From Dermacentor variabilis (Eukaryota; Arthropoda; Arachnida; Ixodida; Ixodidae): a stretch of 64,000 bases of DNA. A model generated the notes under the pieces. That model searched no databases and was not told the origin of the DNA. It worked only from the letters and a program-made list of their open reading frames with translations. Shown here one piece after another: positions 1-9,353 of this stretch. The position numbers and the translations under genes are program-made. The DNA lies in contig NC_134568.1 of NCBI RefSeq assembly GCF_050947875.1, positions 202,459,729-202,523,728 of the forward strand, read 5' to 3'. How positions within the stretch are numbered: position 1 is the first letter of the stretch; the number at the start of each line of letters is the position of its first letter.

Positions 1-1008
1 ATCTTTTCCACTTGTACGCACAGAGCAGGTCACCATAGCATTGCATTTATTCTCTACAACGCGTCGAATTTCTCCAATTTATATAAAAATATCTGTTGCA
101 TCACATAAAACGGCATTTAATAAATTGAGGAGTTCTTACTGGAATCTAATGCATATATCGGTGCATGGCAGTGTAGGTCATGCGTCTTCAATGTTTATGG
201 CTTATACTATAGGAGGGCAATGAAATTTTCTATGTAGCTGGAAAAATCTCGCCTATACCGATAGTATTGCTTTGAATAATAATAATAATAATAATAGTAA
301 TAATAATAATAATAATAATGCGCTGTTGATGAACAAAAATTATGTAAAGTGACGCAGAACATGCAAAATGATGGCAAGAACAATGGATGCAAACAAGGAT
401 AGCTGCGAGTTTCGGCAGCCCGACTTCCACACCATCGCAAAATGTAAATGGCTCATATTTCGGTGCACCGTGCCTGCATCGAAATAGGACGGAGTTGGCT
501 GACGCAAAACAGTGGCGACTTCCTACATCAGAGAAACATCTTTTTCCTGCAAAATTGGCTTAAATAGGCTCCTGGTGCTCAACGAGACAGTACCGTGACG
601 CTTTTGCAAGCTTCGTGTTACCTATATCCTTTATAATTATTCACTTTGCGTTAGCAGCGTTTGACTATAAAACATCGCGATATGATTGATCTCTAGTATT
701 GGAGCCATGGCAGGTCTCTGCAAAGTGCGCATTGAGTGCCACGTTGTGTATGTATTTGCCACAGACGGGATAAACAAGCAAACAAATAAAAGCAGGCAAA
801 CCAACAAACAAAAAAGCAAGCTCCTAATAATCAGGACCGGTATTCACAAAAAGTTCTCAAGTTTAAAACGATTTGCAAGAGCAGATGGTAAAAGCAGAAG
901 GCGGCTGGCCACTATCGAGCAGCACTTGCGAACAGTGAATTCGGCCGCAGGAGAGTTCAATAAACTCTGCAGATTAAAATAACTACATTATACGCAAACT
1001 TGTTTTCA
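1..1008. other. anonymous DNA
   Basis: Apart from one trinucleotide microsatellite I see nothing recognisable here. The reading frames are short, low-complexity or shadows of the microsatellite. Confidence 0.5.
275..319. repeat. (AAT)n microsatellite
   Basis: About 45 bp of AAT repeats with a single TAG interruption near the middle. The long tyrosine and isoleucine runs that open reading frames show here are translations of this repeat, not protein. Confidence 0.95.
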
Positions 1009-1044
1009 TTTGTACCTCAGGTACTTTCGTACCTGAGGTACAAA
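1009..1044. repeat. perfect 16-bp hairpin, 4-nt loop
   Basis: Bases 1009-1024 are the exact reverse complement of 1029-1044 with TTTC between them. Each arm contains the smaller near-palindrome GTACCTCAGGTAC. No coding sequence adjoins it and its function is unknown. Confidence 0.85.
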
Positions 1045-1952
1045 AGCTGCCTTCGGCAACTTTAGTAAAATGTGCTTTAAGGCACCTTGCTTTATATGTT
1101 TTTCTTTCGCACTCCACTAAATTTATGTATTGCACACACCTCCACCAAACGGGAATCAGAATGAAGGGCAGCGGCCGAAAAAGCCAAGGGATGGCCGACG
1201 CCTCCCCTAACACTTGTGCTTTACCCCTCATCTTTGAACAACGTACAGGCATCAGCATTTGCAGAATATCTACAATGTGCGTAGATTTACGAAAGGAATA
1301 ACCCGCACTTGTCGCTCTCGCCGCACGAAGAAGTTATAGTGCTACTTGTCGATGTTCTCACCAACGCAATAGCGGTGGCTGAGCTTCTCAGACGTCTGTA
1401 CTTCTCAGCTGTAAATAACTGATACGGGTGTTCGCCCTGGATTTACAGTTTGACTATGAAGGGCACAGGTGTGGCGGGCTCCGCATTAATTCTGTTGTTG
1501 CGTCGTAGGACAGGAATAAGAAGCTCCAGACAAGATTACAGGATCCATACACTAAATATAACTTGCTGTCGTAAGTAATATTAGGCGTGACCAATCTCGG
1601 AGGCACATATGGCACACATATGGTTTCGAAAGAAAAGCGTCATGAACCAGTGCAATTATTACTAGAAAAAAGAAAGATAGAAAATGTTATTGTTTCGAGG
1701 AAGTCATATGAAACAGGTGCTAGGACTCAATTGACGAAATCTTGAAGAGATAGCAGAACAAACAGAGAGACGAGAGAGATATGCACTGTTACAACGGCTT
1801 TTGAGCTACACGTATGTAAATAGTTTACGAATAGCCAGCATTATTACTATGAACTCTTCTGGGAATATCTCCCCTTGTAACGCGAATAACTGCAGCTCAA
1901 TCTTAGGGAGTATAATTCTATGCCGACCTTTTCTTTGCAAAGAACTTCCTCG
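1045..1952. other. anonymous DNA
   Basis: No transposon domain, tRNA or convincing gene is visible in this stretch. Confidence 0.4.
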
Positions 1953-1969
1953 TAACCCCCTTTCCTCTC

Positions 1970-1974
<5 letters not shown>
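1953..1974 (+). repeat. SINE 3'-tail fragment, forward
   Basis: The segment TAACCCCCTTTCCTCTCG matches the 3' end of the tRNA-derived SINE copies at 51380-51391 and 51840-51857, which end in a near-identical C/T-rich block followed by TTCTCGTT. It directly abuts the (TA)n tract. An inverted copy of the same block lies on the other side of that tract. Confidence 0.65.

Positions 1975-2062
<88 letters not shown>
1974..2062. repeat. (TA)n microsatellite, about 89 bp
   Basis: An uninterrupted TA repeat bounded on both sides by inverted copies of the same SINE tail. It is itself palindromic, so the whole block can fold. Confidence 0.95.
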
Positions 2063-2065
<3 letters not shown>

Positions 2066-2068
<3 letters not shown>

Positions 2069-2152
2069 CGAGAGGAAAGGGGGTTAACCGAGGGGCCCGA
2101 TTTTTATTAGTCATATCATAAGAAGCCCACAAACACTGACACTAAGGACAAC
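2066..2152 (-). mobile_element. SINE 3'-end fragment, reverse
   Basis: Read on the minus strand this matches the last 85 bp or so of the SINE units at 51.3 and 51.8 kb: the 'ttgtccttagtgtcag' block, the 'cttcttatgatatgac' block, a TAATAAAAATCGG block, then the C/T-rich end. The 5' tRNA-like part is missing. It meets a forward copy at a symmetry point near 2155. Confidence 0.75.
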
Positions 2153-2203
2153 ATATATGTTGTCCTTGGTGTCAGTGTTTGTTGGCTTCTTATGATGTGA
2201 CTA
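2153..2203 (+). mobile_element. SINE 3'-end fragment, forward, palindromic partner
   Basis: This is the mirror of 2104-2155, with arms of roughly 50 bp meeting at ATAT. It carries the same TTGTCCTTGGTGTCAG block as the SINEs at 51 kb, then runs into a short (TA)n tract (2201-2218). The arrangement is a head-to-head dimer of SINE tails. Confidence 0.75.
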
Positions 2204-2218
2204 TATATATATATATAT

Positions 2219-3099
2219 TGCTCCATCTTGGTCGTGTTTAAAATCTTGCCAAATGATGTAACAAGGCTTCAGTTTATTCTAAGATTTGTTTGTGCACAGA
2301 TGGGCGAAATAGGAATGGTAAATGGGAGCTTGAAGAACAGACCGCCTTACCATTTCATTGGTAAAGTGCAGCGTGCATGGGCAAATAGCTGACACGTGAA
2401 ACGAACACGCGTGTCCAGTTGTGAATACGCTGTAAAATGATGTTTTAGTGATAGCAAGTGGTATATATCGCTTGATACTCGACGCCCGTTATTGCATTAT
2501 TCGAAATGTCGACCGTTTATGTTTCTTCTTTCCTCATCAGCCTCTTTAGCTTGGTGACAACAAACATATCTGGCAACGCTACACCTCATGAAAGTTTATT
2601 GTGTTTATTCATTGCCTCCTCGCGTTAAAAAAGTACTGCTCCGCCCATGCATTTACGTGACGCCTTCCGGGTTCCAGCGGCTTGGGACTCGCGCTCAGCT
2701 ACAACCAGTGCAGGGTGTCCACAAATAACGGCGAGAATGAGAAAGGTAGAGGTAAAGCTTCCGAGACGTGATATGAGTTATGAGGATATGAATGATGAGT
2801 GAAGCGCCCCTCTTATTTTACAGAGCGCCGATCGCGTGCGAGCCCGAATGCCATATTCCCTGCGCGCTTATGAAGTCGAGGCCGCAGCTGGGGCACACGT
2901 GGTCTTACTCATGGGCACGTGCGTTGGAGACACAGTGTGCCAGCTGGGACTTGTTCTGCCACGTTAGCCACGTTGCTTTTCTCGAAGCGCAATTGTTTTG
3001 AAGCGCGAGCATGCTTTGCAGCTGGCAGAAGGGCGCGCGTCGTTGCGCCCTTCTTCCGCGGCCGGCCGGCGCAGTCGATTAGGCGCGTCGGTGGTGATA
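2219..3099. other. anonymous DNA
   Basis: No recognised coding region or repeat family. The right part is moderately GC-rich and ends at the piggyBac-like element. Confidence 0.4.
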
Positions 3100-3103
3100 T
3101 TAA

Positions 3104-3780
3104 AGGGGCCATGACACTATGTTTTCTAGCTTAAATTATGCATGTATTTCAAACCTTACGCGTGTCATAGCAAGCTGGCAAAATTTGAGTGCATTCGGTG
3201 CCGTAGATAATTTGTATTCGAATTTTTTAATGTCTCAGTTGAACCGTAAAGCAGTCTGGCGACGCTGGGTGGTGGTGAAATAAATAGGCACCCACGGAAA
3301 CGGTTCTCTCGTCTGATAGAAGCTAGTCTCCAAGGCCATGCTTTTGTATACTGCATACACCTGAAGTGACTGCATGCAGAGCTCGAAATACGCCATGGCC
3401 GCCATGCATGGCTTCGTTGTTGCGTGTGCGTTTTGGCGCATCTCTGCGGTTTACTATACTGCTTCTTATCGCGCAAGTGAAGGAATTGTGTGCACAATTC
3501 AGCGGCGACGCGTGTGGAGAAAGAGGTCCGACGTGGTCTCGAACTGTTTCAAAGCAGACTACACAGAGGTGGTCCCTGCACTTCTTGACGTCACACAGCC
3601 TTGCCAAAATGGTCGTTGGTGTCGGTGGGATGGGTAAAGAGGCAGCGACTTCAAATTGAAATTTCGGGTTGAAATATGCCCTGAGAGCCCAGTTTTTTTG
3701 TGTGCATAACTACATTAGACCCTCTGCTCTCAGTTACTAATATAAACAGAGGAATGTTGGACGACTGCGTCATGGCCGCT
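3104..3780. mobile_element. piggyBac-like MITE, 677 bp, TTAA duplication
   Basis: The element is flanked on both sides by TTAA (3100-3103 and 3781-3784), the target duplication typical of the piggyBac superfamily. Its ends are inverted: AGGGGCCATGAC at the left, and AGCGGCCATGAC when the right end is read on the minus strand. I see no transposase inside, so it would be a non-autonomous derivative. The internal reading frames overlap one another on both strands and look like noise. The superfamily is inferred from the TTAA duplication and the terminal repeats only. Confidence 0.65.
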
Positions 3781-3784
3781 TTAA

Positions 3785-4560
3785 AGAGACATCCAACAGC
3801 AACGCTAAATCATTGTACTCCTTTTTCTTGATACCTTTTCCCCTGTACTATTCATGCCTGGATAGTGTGCTTAGGATTTTGGGAAAAGTCACCCTACGTA
3901 AAGAAGCCTACCTTCCTATTTTATTGCGATAACAATTACATGGACACTCCCGGCGCATTTCTGTCGTCGACGTCGCCGTGATGTTCCGTATAAATCCAAT
4001 GGCGGTAATATCCTCGCCGCGCGCCGTATGCTGTATGTGCGAGTGAAAGTGTGCGAGGGTGAGTTGACGATGGCGGTGCAATCTTGCGCGCGCAAGCGAG
4101 GAAAACAGGGGCAGGGGGGGGGGGAGGGACGAAGCGCGCCGTGTTCCGTCGCGCGCAGGGCACCGACTAGAGGGTAGGGAGTGGACGTTTTACTCTGACG
4201 GCTGCTGCGCATGGCGTTGCCGCGCGGGGTCAATCTTGAAATCGATCTGCGATGGGGGGCAGAGTGCTGATAGCTTCGCATGCGCTGTTTTCTCGCCTTG
4301 TAGGTCGCGTTGAAGCGAAAGGCAGCGCGAAAATCAATTAGCTCGCTGATGCTGCCGCGTTTCCTCACTCCAGTGTGCGCGGTCATTCAGTGAGACGTGT
4401 TCATGTTTGCTTGTGCGCGCGTGACACCATACTTGTTAATTTCGTTAGTAAGCAAATGTTTATAAACTTATGCGGCCGATAAAACTACTATCCTCATTTC
4501 GTATAGTTGTCTACTAATTTGCTATCGTAATCGACGCGACGCCTTTCGGGCGAAAGTGCG
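3785..4560. other. anonymous GC-rich stretch
   Basis: CpG-rich and G-rich, including a run of ten Gs near 4115. A 156-codon open frame on the minus strand is rich in Arg, Ser and Pro, as expected by chance in GC-rich DNA, and resembles no family I know. Confidence 0.4.

Positions 4561-4588
<28 letters not shown>
4561..4588. repeat. (AC)n microsatellite
   Basis: Fourteen AC units, followed after 8 bp by a TA tract. Confidence 0.95.
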
Positions 4589-4591
<3 letters not shown>

Positions 4592-4593
4592 TG

Positions 4594-4596
<3 letters not shown>

Positions 4597-4651
<55 letters not shown>
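4597..4651. repeat. (TA)n microsatellite
   Basis: About 55 bp of uninterrupted TA, forming a compound microsatellite with the preceding AC repeat. Confidence 0.95.
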
Positions 4652-4653
<2 letters not shown>

Positions 4654-4881
4654 AAGCGCGTACCTGGTTATATCCGTTGTCTCTTGTCACCGAACCATCC
4701 TTCTCTGTGACCGAACCTTGTGTAACCTGGCTTTATACGCGAGGCGAATTATGTAGTACTTTCTGGAAGGCACGCGGGTACCAGCGATTGCACTGGAACT
4801 TTTGATGGAGTTCTTTTAGGCCGCATGGACTTAGTCTGTCGCTTACTGGTAAAAGTCACAAGGTTTCTTGTTTTCAGATAG

Positions 4882-5198
4882 TTGGCTAGAAATCAGGAGT
4901 ACGAATTAACAAGCATGTCTGAGCTTTTTTCGTTTTCTTTTTGTGTAATTATGGTGACCGAAACCTGGTATCGCAATAAATCTGAACTGCTTCGTATACC
5001 GGGATATGAAACCTACTATGTGAATCGCGATAAGAAAATAGGCGGTCGAGTAATGCTATTGTTGAAAGATGTGATTGAATGTGAAATAGTTGACGCTTTG
5101 TGTGTAATAACAGTTGATTATGAATTATTCACTGGGCGATGTAGTTTGAGTATTTTATCAGTTGTATACCATTCCCATAAGGGTAACGTTCCCTTGTT
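4882..5198 (+). pseudogene. LINE endonuclease (APE-type), N-terminal half
   Basis: The translation contains VTETWYRN, in which the Glu corresponds to the metal-binding Glu of AP-endonuclease-like LINE nucleases. It then has a GYETYYVNRD segment and GGRVMLLLKD, matching the usual glycine-rich GGGV strand. The reading frame runs up to KGNVPLL, where the I-group LINE is inserted. The continuation LFILFLGTFFGMGKRK resumes in the same frame at 7413 once the insertion and one target copy are removed. A stop follows. No convincing ATG context is visible, so the true start is probably lost. Confidence 0.7.
5189..5198. repeat. target-site duplication, left copy (TTCCCTTGTT)
   Basis: This is identical to 7403-7412. 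The pair brackets the I-group LINE exactly, and the outer LINE's reading frame is continuous across the join. Confidence 0.85.
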
Positions 5199-5204
5199 GG
5201 TGCT

Positions 5205-5930
5205 CTCAGCCCGACGCTATTCAACCTCGCTCTTGTTGGACTTGCTGAATACTTGCCAACTACCATCAAAATTCCAATATACGCTGACGACATCTGTGTC
5301 TGGACTTCGGCAGTCACACGTCCTCAGATACGTGCGCGGCTTCAAAGAGCGGCCACTTTGACAGCGAACTACTTGTGTAAACAGGGTCTCAGGATATCAC
5401 CAGAAAAATGCGCACTAGTAGCAATTACTCGCAAACCGATGACGGCATATGTCATCTCAATCAATGGGCGGACCATTTCCTATGTCCGAACCCACAGATT
5501 CTTTGGCGTAATTATTGACCGAGACCTCTGTTGGAGCCCGCACGTGGCCTACATGAAACGGCGCTTGACAGCAACCTCCCAGTTGTTTAAATACTTGTCA
5601 GGAAAGACGTGGGGGATGTCAGTAGACGCAACGCTTAAACTCTACAGAGCTCTCTTTCTCAGTTTTTTTAAGATATAGTCTACCTGTACTGACCAACACC
5701 TGCAAGACAAATATTCGTGTTCTGCAGGCAGCACAAGCTCAAGCACTCCGAGTCTGCCTTGGTTTGCCCAGATGCACGTCAACAGAGGCAACTCTTGCGA
5801 TTGCTCGGGACCATCCAATGCGAACTCACATTACGGTGGAAGCCCTGAGAACGCACATCAGACATTTTGCACGTGCCCCCTATCACCACCTTGCAGCACT
5901 ACCTTCAGACAGGCACCAATAATCGTTCTC
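5205..5930 (+). pseudogene. I-group LINE reverse transcriptase, C-terminal part and thumb
   Basis: The frame from 5205 reads LSPTLFNLALVGLAEYLP, then IPIYADDICVW with the catalytic YADD box, then GLRISPEKC and GVIIDRDLCWSPHV, the usual segments after the active site. A stop occurs near 5679. The thumb region continues in another frame to about 5930 with VLQAAQAQALRVCLGLP and EATLAIARDHP. The fingers and RT motifs 0-3 are absent because of 5' truncation. The related minus-strand fragment at 36800-37095 covers the same GVVTDRG...FRFLAGKNWG segment. Confidence 0.85.
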
Positions 5931-6110
5931 TAAAATTATCATCAAGTACAACGACCAACTTCCCTCAGGCTTCACCGCTGCATCTAAACCATTGAAACCC
6001 CCTTGGTGTCTTATCGGCCCCACAGTCCATCTCAGTGTACCAGGAATCGGGAAAAAGTCTGAACTGTCGTCGCCTGTGCTGAAAGAACTCTGCTTCTTCT
6101 GCACGAGAGG

Positions 6111-7020
6111 TACGCGGACAGTGAACACATTTATACTGATGGTTCCACAAACATTCAGTGTTCGTCCGGTGCTGTGGTTGACCCAGCAAAAGCTATTACC
6201 ATCAGCTTTAGGACTGACCACCCTACAACATCGACATCTGCTGAAGTAGCTGCTCTTCGCGCTGCACTTTGTTTCGTGAATCGGGAGCCACCTCGACAAT
6301 GGTCAATCTTCAGCGACTCAAAGGCAGCCCTACAATCTGTACTATCAGCTCTGCGTCGCGGGCCATTCGAACAGCTCGTATTCGCTATTAGATGCCTACT
6401 CCATACATCACAGGAGAAAGGACACCACGTGACGTTTCAGTGGCTGCCAAGTCACTGCGGCGTCACTGGAAGCGAAGACGCCGATAATGCCGCTCGGGCA
6501 GCTCTTGAAGACGCACAAGAAGAGGCCATACCACTTTCACGGTCCGACGCAGCTGGCAGACTTCGAGTGCCTGCACGGGAGATCACGTTCTCCTTATGCT
6601 GCGCACCAAGCAGCCAGACCAACCGGAGCAACCGTCAATACCACCAGCCCACTTTGATGCATCTCTGTATGCCAACTGGACTCCGCCGAAGAGAGGCGAC
6701 TCTGCTGTATCGCTTATGGCTAGGGATGGCTTTCACTAAATCTTACTCTTTTCGCATTGGAATGACCGACAACGCTCTCTGCAATGCCTGTCTTTGCGAG
6801 GAGACGCTGGAACACATTCTGTGCGACTGTCCTGAATTTAATGTTCAGTGACAGTCCCTGGCATCCGTTCTACCGCACCTTGACACTAGACCATTGTCCC
6901 TCGACACGATTTTCACATGCCGCCGACAGAAGACATCGCAGGTGAAGGCGACGAAGGGACTACTTCGGTTTTTGAAAGAGACGGGGATTGGACAAGCGTC
7001 TGTGACAGTGATATCACGTA
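6111..7020 (+). pseudogene. I-group LINE RNase H domain and C-terminus
   Basis: An open frame from 6111 reads HIYTDGSTN (first catalytic Asp), STSAEVAALRAAL (Glu), WSIFSDSKAALQ (Asp) and WLPSHCGVTGSEDADNAA (fourth acidic position). All four residues of an RNase HI active site are therefore present. A Cys-rich C-terminal tail follows, CNACLCEETLEHILCDCPE, typical of these LINEs. A TGA at 6849-6851 stops the frame, after which homologous sequence resumes (SLASVLPHLDTRPLS) to about 7020. The minus-strand copy near 55500 has AGA (Arg) where this copy has TGA, so the stop is a lesion private to this copy. Confidence 0.85.
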
Positions 7021-7131
7021 CCATGCCAAATTGATGGACTCTAACGGACGATGTGTGTGTGCTGTGCTATGTGCTCTCTCCCTCTCTCTTCCCCTTCCCC
7101 ATCTGTCATTGCCCCCATCCCTCTCCCATGT

Positions 7132-7287
7132 CATGATCATCATCATAATAATAATAATCATCATCATCATCATCGTCATCAGCCTGGTTACGCCCACTGC
7201 AGGGCAAAGGCCTCTCCCATACTTCTCTAACAACCCCGGTCATGTACTAATTGTGGCCAAGTCGTCCCTGCAAACTTCTTATATGAA
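7132..7287 (-). mobile_element. RTE-type LINE 3' end, nested in the I-group LINE
   Basis: Read on the minus strand this encodes KFAGTTWPQLVHDRGC, then a stop where related copies usually have Trp, then RSMGEAFALQWA-like sequence. This is a C-terminus characteristic of RTE elements in arthropods. It ends in a tail of GAT/ATT trinucleotides at 7132-7181, the usual RTE 3' microsatellite. It is flanked by the perfect 11-bp duplication CTCTCCCATGT (7121-7131 and 7288-7298). The I-group copy at 55.2 kb lacks it and shows the uninterrupted sequence. Confidence 0.85.
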
Positions 7288-7352
7288 CTCTCCCATGTGT
7301 AGGGTAGTAAACCGGTTAAGCTAAACTGGTTAACCTCCCTGCCTTTCCTTCT

Positions 7353-7407
7353 CCACTTTTCCTTCCTTCCTTCCTTCCTTCCTTCCTTCCTTCCTTCCTT
7401 CCTTCCC
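7353..7407. repeat. (TTCC)n tail of the I-group LINE
   Basis: A tetranucleotide tail of about 55 bp at the 3' end of the nested LINE. It merges with the target duplication, which itself begins TTCCC. Confidence 0.9.
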
Positions 7408-7489
7408 TTGTTTATTCTGTTCTTGGGCACCTTTTTTGGCATGGGCAAACGAAAATGACTGGTAACTCGTCTTTGGTGGAGATTAGAAT

Positions 7490-8850
7490 ATAAATTTTCT
7501 TAGCTGGTTTAATGATGCCTTTATCTCTGTTGGGCACAGTGCACACGACCCAATTATTGTACGTCATTTATGGCTTCGAGAATATATGCGACCGTATTAT
7601 TTCCAGGTCACGACAGAAGAGGTTGTTCCACAGTTTATGACGCTCAAAAGTAGTCATTGTAGTGACGTGGATGGTTTACAAATACAGTCAGCTAAATATA
7701 TCATTAGTATCATAGCGCCTCTTTTGGAATGCATTATTAACCTAATCGATAAAGTAGGCACTTTTCCTCGCCGTTTCCAAGTGGCTAAAGTTACCGTTAT
7801 TTATGAAAGTGGAGAAAAAAAATTGAGAGTCACTTAAGTATCCTGACGTGATTTCAATGGGAAAACATAATGACTTCTCTAATTAATTAGTTACGTCTAT
7901 GATACGTGGTGTCATACATTGTCACGTGTGCTTCATAATTCTACCTTAATCCATCTTAATCCTCCATGCTCTGATTTGTACCAACTTTAATTCACCTTAA
8001 CCCACATTAATGCACTTTAATCTACTTTAATCCACCTTGCTATAACTTGTACCAACCTTACTTCACTTTACTCCACATTAAGTCTCCTTAGTCTAACTTG
8101 TTCTAACTTTAATTCTCTAATACTCCTGACGTCATACAAGACGCTGGTGACATCACTGGTGGTGATGGTCTTTGTTACCACTCGTTGGGGACAACGCCGG
8201 CTTTTCTGCCTAATGGGACACATAATGCTTTTGCATTAATAACATGTCCAAATAAAGGCCAATTTCAATTCTGCCAGTCTTTCCTAAATTAATTGAAAAA
8301 TTGTTACACAAACGAATAACGTCAGTTATTACCAAACGCAATATCATGACGCATTGTCAATTGGTTCTACAAAAAAAAGGAAAAACAAGTAACGTTCGAC
8401 AGAAAGTGCTCTCGCGAAATGAAACTATTCTTGGTGGTTTCGAAAGCGAACTGTATGCCCTCGGAAATTTTGTGAACTGCTGCAAGGTGTTAACCACATT
8501 ACGCTACTAACACAAATCGAACATTGTGGGTTCCGTGGAAACTTTCTTGATGTTATACGCACCTAAAAACCTTTCTTATCGCCAACAAAGAGTTAAAATA
8601 AATGACTGTAGGTCTACCCTCAAACCAGTCAAAGATAGATAGTATCCTTGGACCGCCACTTTTTACCATTTACATAAGTAACTTTGTAAATATTGCTAAA
8701 ACTGCTAATTTTTGTGGTTATGCAGACAACACTAGCTTATTGTTTACAGACCGCAATTTACTTAAACTCATATGCGAGGCAAATAACGTACTCACGTTGC
8801 TGAATACATGGAGCACAAATAATTCTTTAAACTTAAATGTCTAGAAAACA
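7490..8850 (+). pseudogene. outer LINE reverse transcriptase, interrupted and mutated
   Basis: Visible RT segments in order are FNDAFISVGHSAHDPII, SSHCSDVDGL, FPRRFQVAKVTVIY, then after the 403-bp insertion LPVFPKLIEKLLHKRI (fingers), and at 8640-8830 SILGPPLFTIYISNFVN followed by FCGYADNTSLLF. The active-site box is YADN instead of YADD, so one catalytic aspartate has been lost. STNNSLNLN (the usual LNxxKT segment) follows, then stops. The LINE joins across the insertion as VISILPVFPK in one frame. Frameshifts separate the 8300-8510 and 8600-8844 parts. Confidence 0.75.
7859..8261. mobile_element. 403-bp insertion with 8-bp duplication, class unknown
   Basis: The insertion is flanked by ATTTCAAT on both sides (7851-7858 and 8262-8269). 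Removing it and one copy restores an RT reading frame (VISILPVFPK). It begins GGGAAAACATAATGAC and ends ACATGTCCAAATAAAGGCCA. I see no terminal inverted repeats and no tRNA-like promoter boxes. The interior (about 7935-8115) is a degenerate array of roughly 12-bp units resembling CTTTAATCCACC. An 8-bp duplication would fit hAT-like elements, but the lack of inverted ends argues against it. Confidence 0.7.
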
Positions 8851-9029
8851 ACATCTGTACTTTTCCATCTATACATAAGGCCCTTACGATGGACATAACC
8901 CTCACTTTGGCTTATCTACAATTGATAATAACGTTCTAGTAAAAATCCTGGGTAGGCTTGGTGTGCTTTTTAAATTAAATACTTTGGAATGCACTCTAAG
9001 CTGTATGCTTTTGAATTCGCTGTAAGCTC

Positions 9030-9290
9030 TCTCGCACGGCTGACGTTTTATTGGGCTTGTGGTTCCTCTTGCCGTTACCTGTGAAACCCCTGTGGGGCAC
9101 CGCTACAGTTTCTAACATATCTAAAATACAGAGGCTGTACGAGAAAGCTCCCCGAATAGGTGCAAACGCAACACGTGACTCGTATACTAAACACATTTTT
9201 GATGTCCTTAATTTGCAGCCAGTTTCTAGCATGTATGCTCAAGTAAAGCTCTTGCTTGGGCTAGTTGGTTCATGCTTGAATTAGTAAAGG
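9030..9290 (+). pseudogene. outer LINE C-terminal domain remnant
   Basis: The translation has SNISKIQRLYEKAPRIG, TRDSYTKHIFDVLNLQP and a hydrophobic VKLLLGLVG. This is the arrangement of the post-RT C-terminal domain of CR1/L2-like LINEs (an alpha-helical 'KLQ..Q..A.R.I' segment, then a 'LNLxP' segment). Stops follow at about 9284. A half-palindrome lies inside the element immediately downstream. Confidence 0.6.
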
Positions 9291-9327
9291 CAAGACGCAG
9301 AAGACCAGGACTCAAGAAGAACACAAA

Positions 9328-9353
9328 CGACAGGACCGGCGCCGGTCCTGTCG
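9328..9353. repeat. perfect 26-bp palindrome
   Basis: The sequence is fully self-complementary, with arms CGACAGGACCGGC. It follows a purine-rich lead (AAGAAGAACACAAA) and seems to be the centre of a palindromic element of which only the left half is retained. The block interrupts the LINE's 3' region. Confidence 0.85.

Larger units (their letters stand above)
5199..7402 (+). mobile_element. I-group LINE, 5'-truncated, inserted into the CR1/L2-like LINE
   Basis: The insertion starts inside the RT domain, at the LSPTLFN segment just after the GVPQG loop. It continues through YADD, the thumb, an RNase H domain, a Cys-rich C-terminus and a 3' UTR, and ends in a (TTCC)n tail (about 7353-7402). 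A 10-bp duplication, TTCCCTTGTT, flanks it. RNase H downstream of RT is a hallmark of the I/R1/ingi/Loa group of LINEs. A 3' fragment of the same family lies at 55155-55617 on the minus strand and a related one at 35490-36545. The copy is itself interrupted by an RTE fragment at 7132-7287. Confidence 0.85.

Noticed and set aside
207..440. Open frames with poly-Tyr or poly-Ile runs
   Set aside because: They are translations of the (AAT)n microsatellite. The same applies near 59016-59333 and to the Tyr/Ile alternations at 1801-2132 and 42100-42170.
3165..3659. Several overlapping open frames on both strands
   Set aside because: They lie inside the TTAA-flanked MITE, overlap each other in four frames and show no domain.
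3916..4386. 156-codon open frame, minus strand
   Set aside because: Arg/Ser/Pro-rich composition expected from CpG-rich DNA; no recognisable family and no regulatory context.
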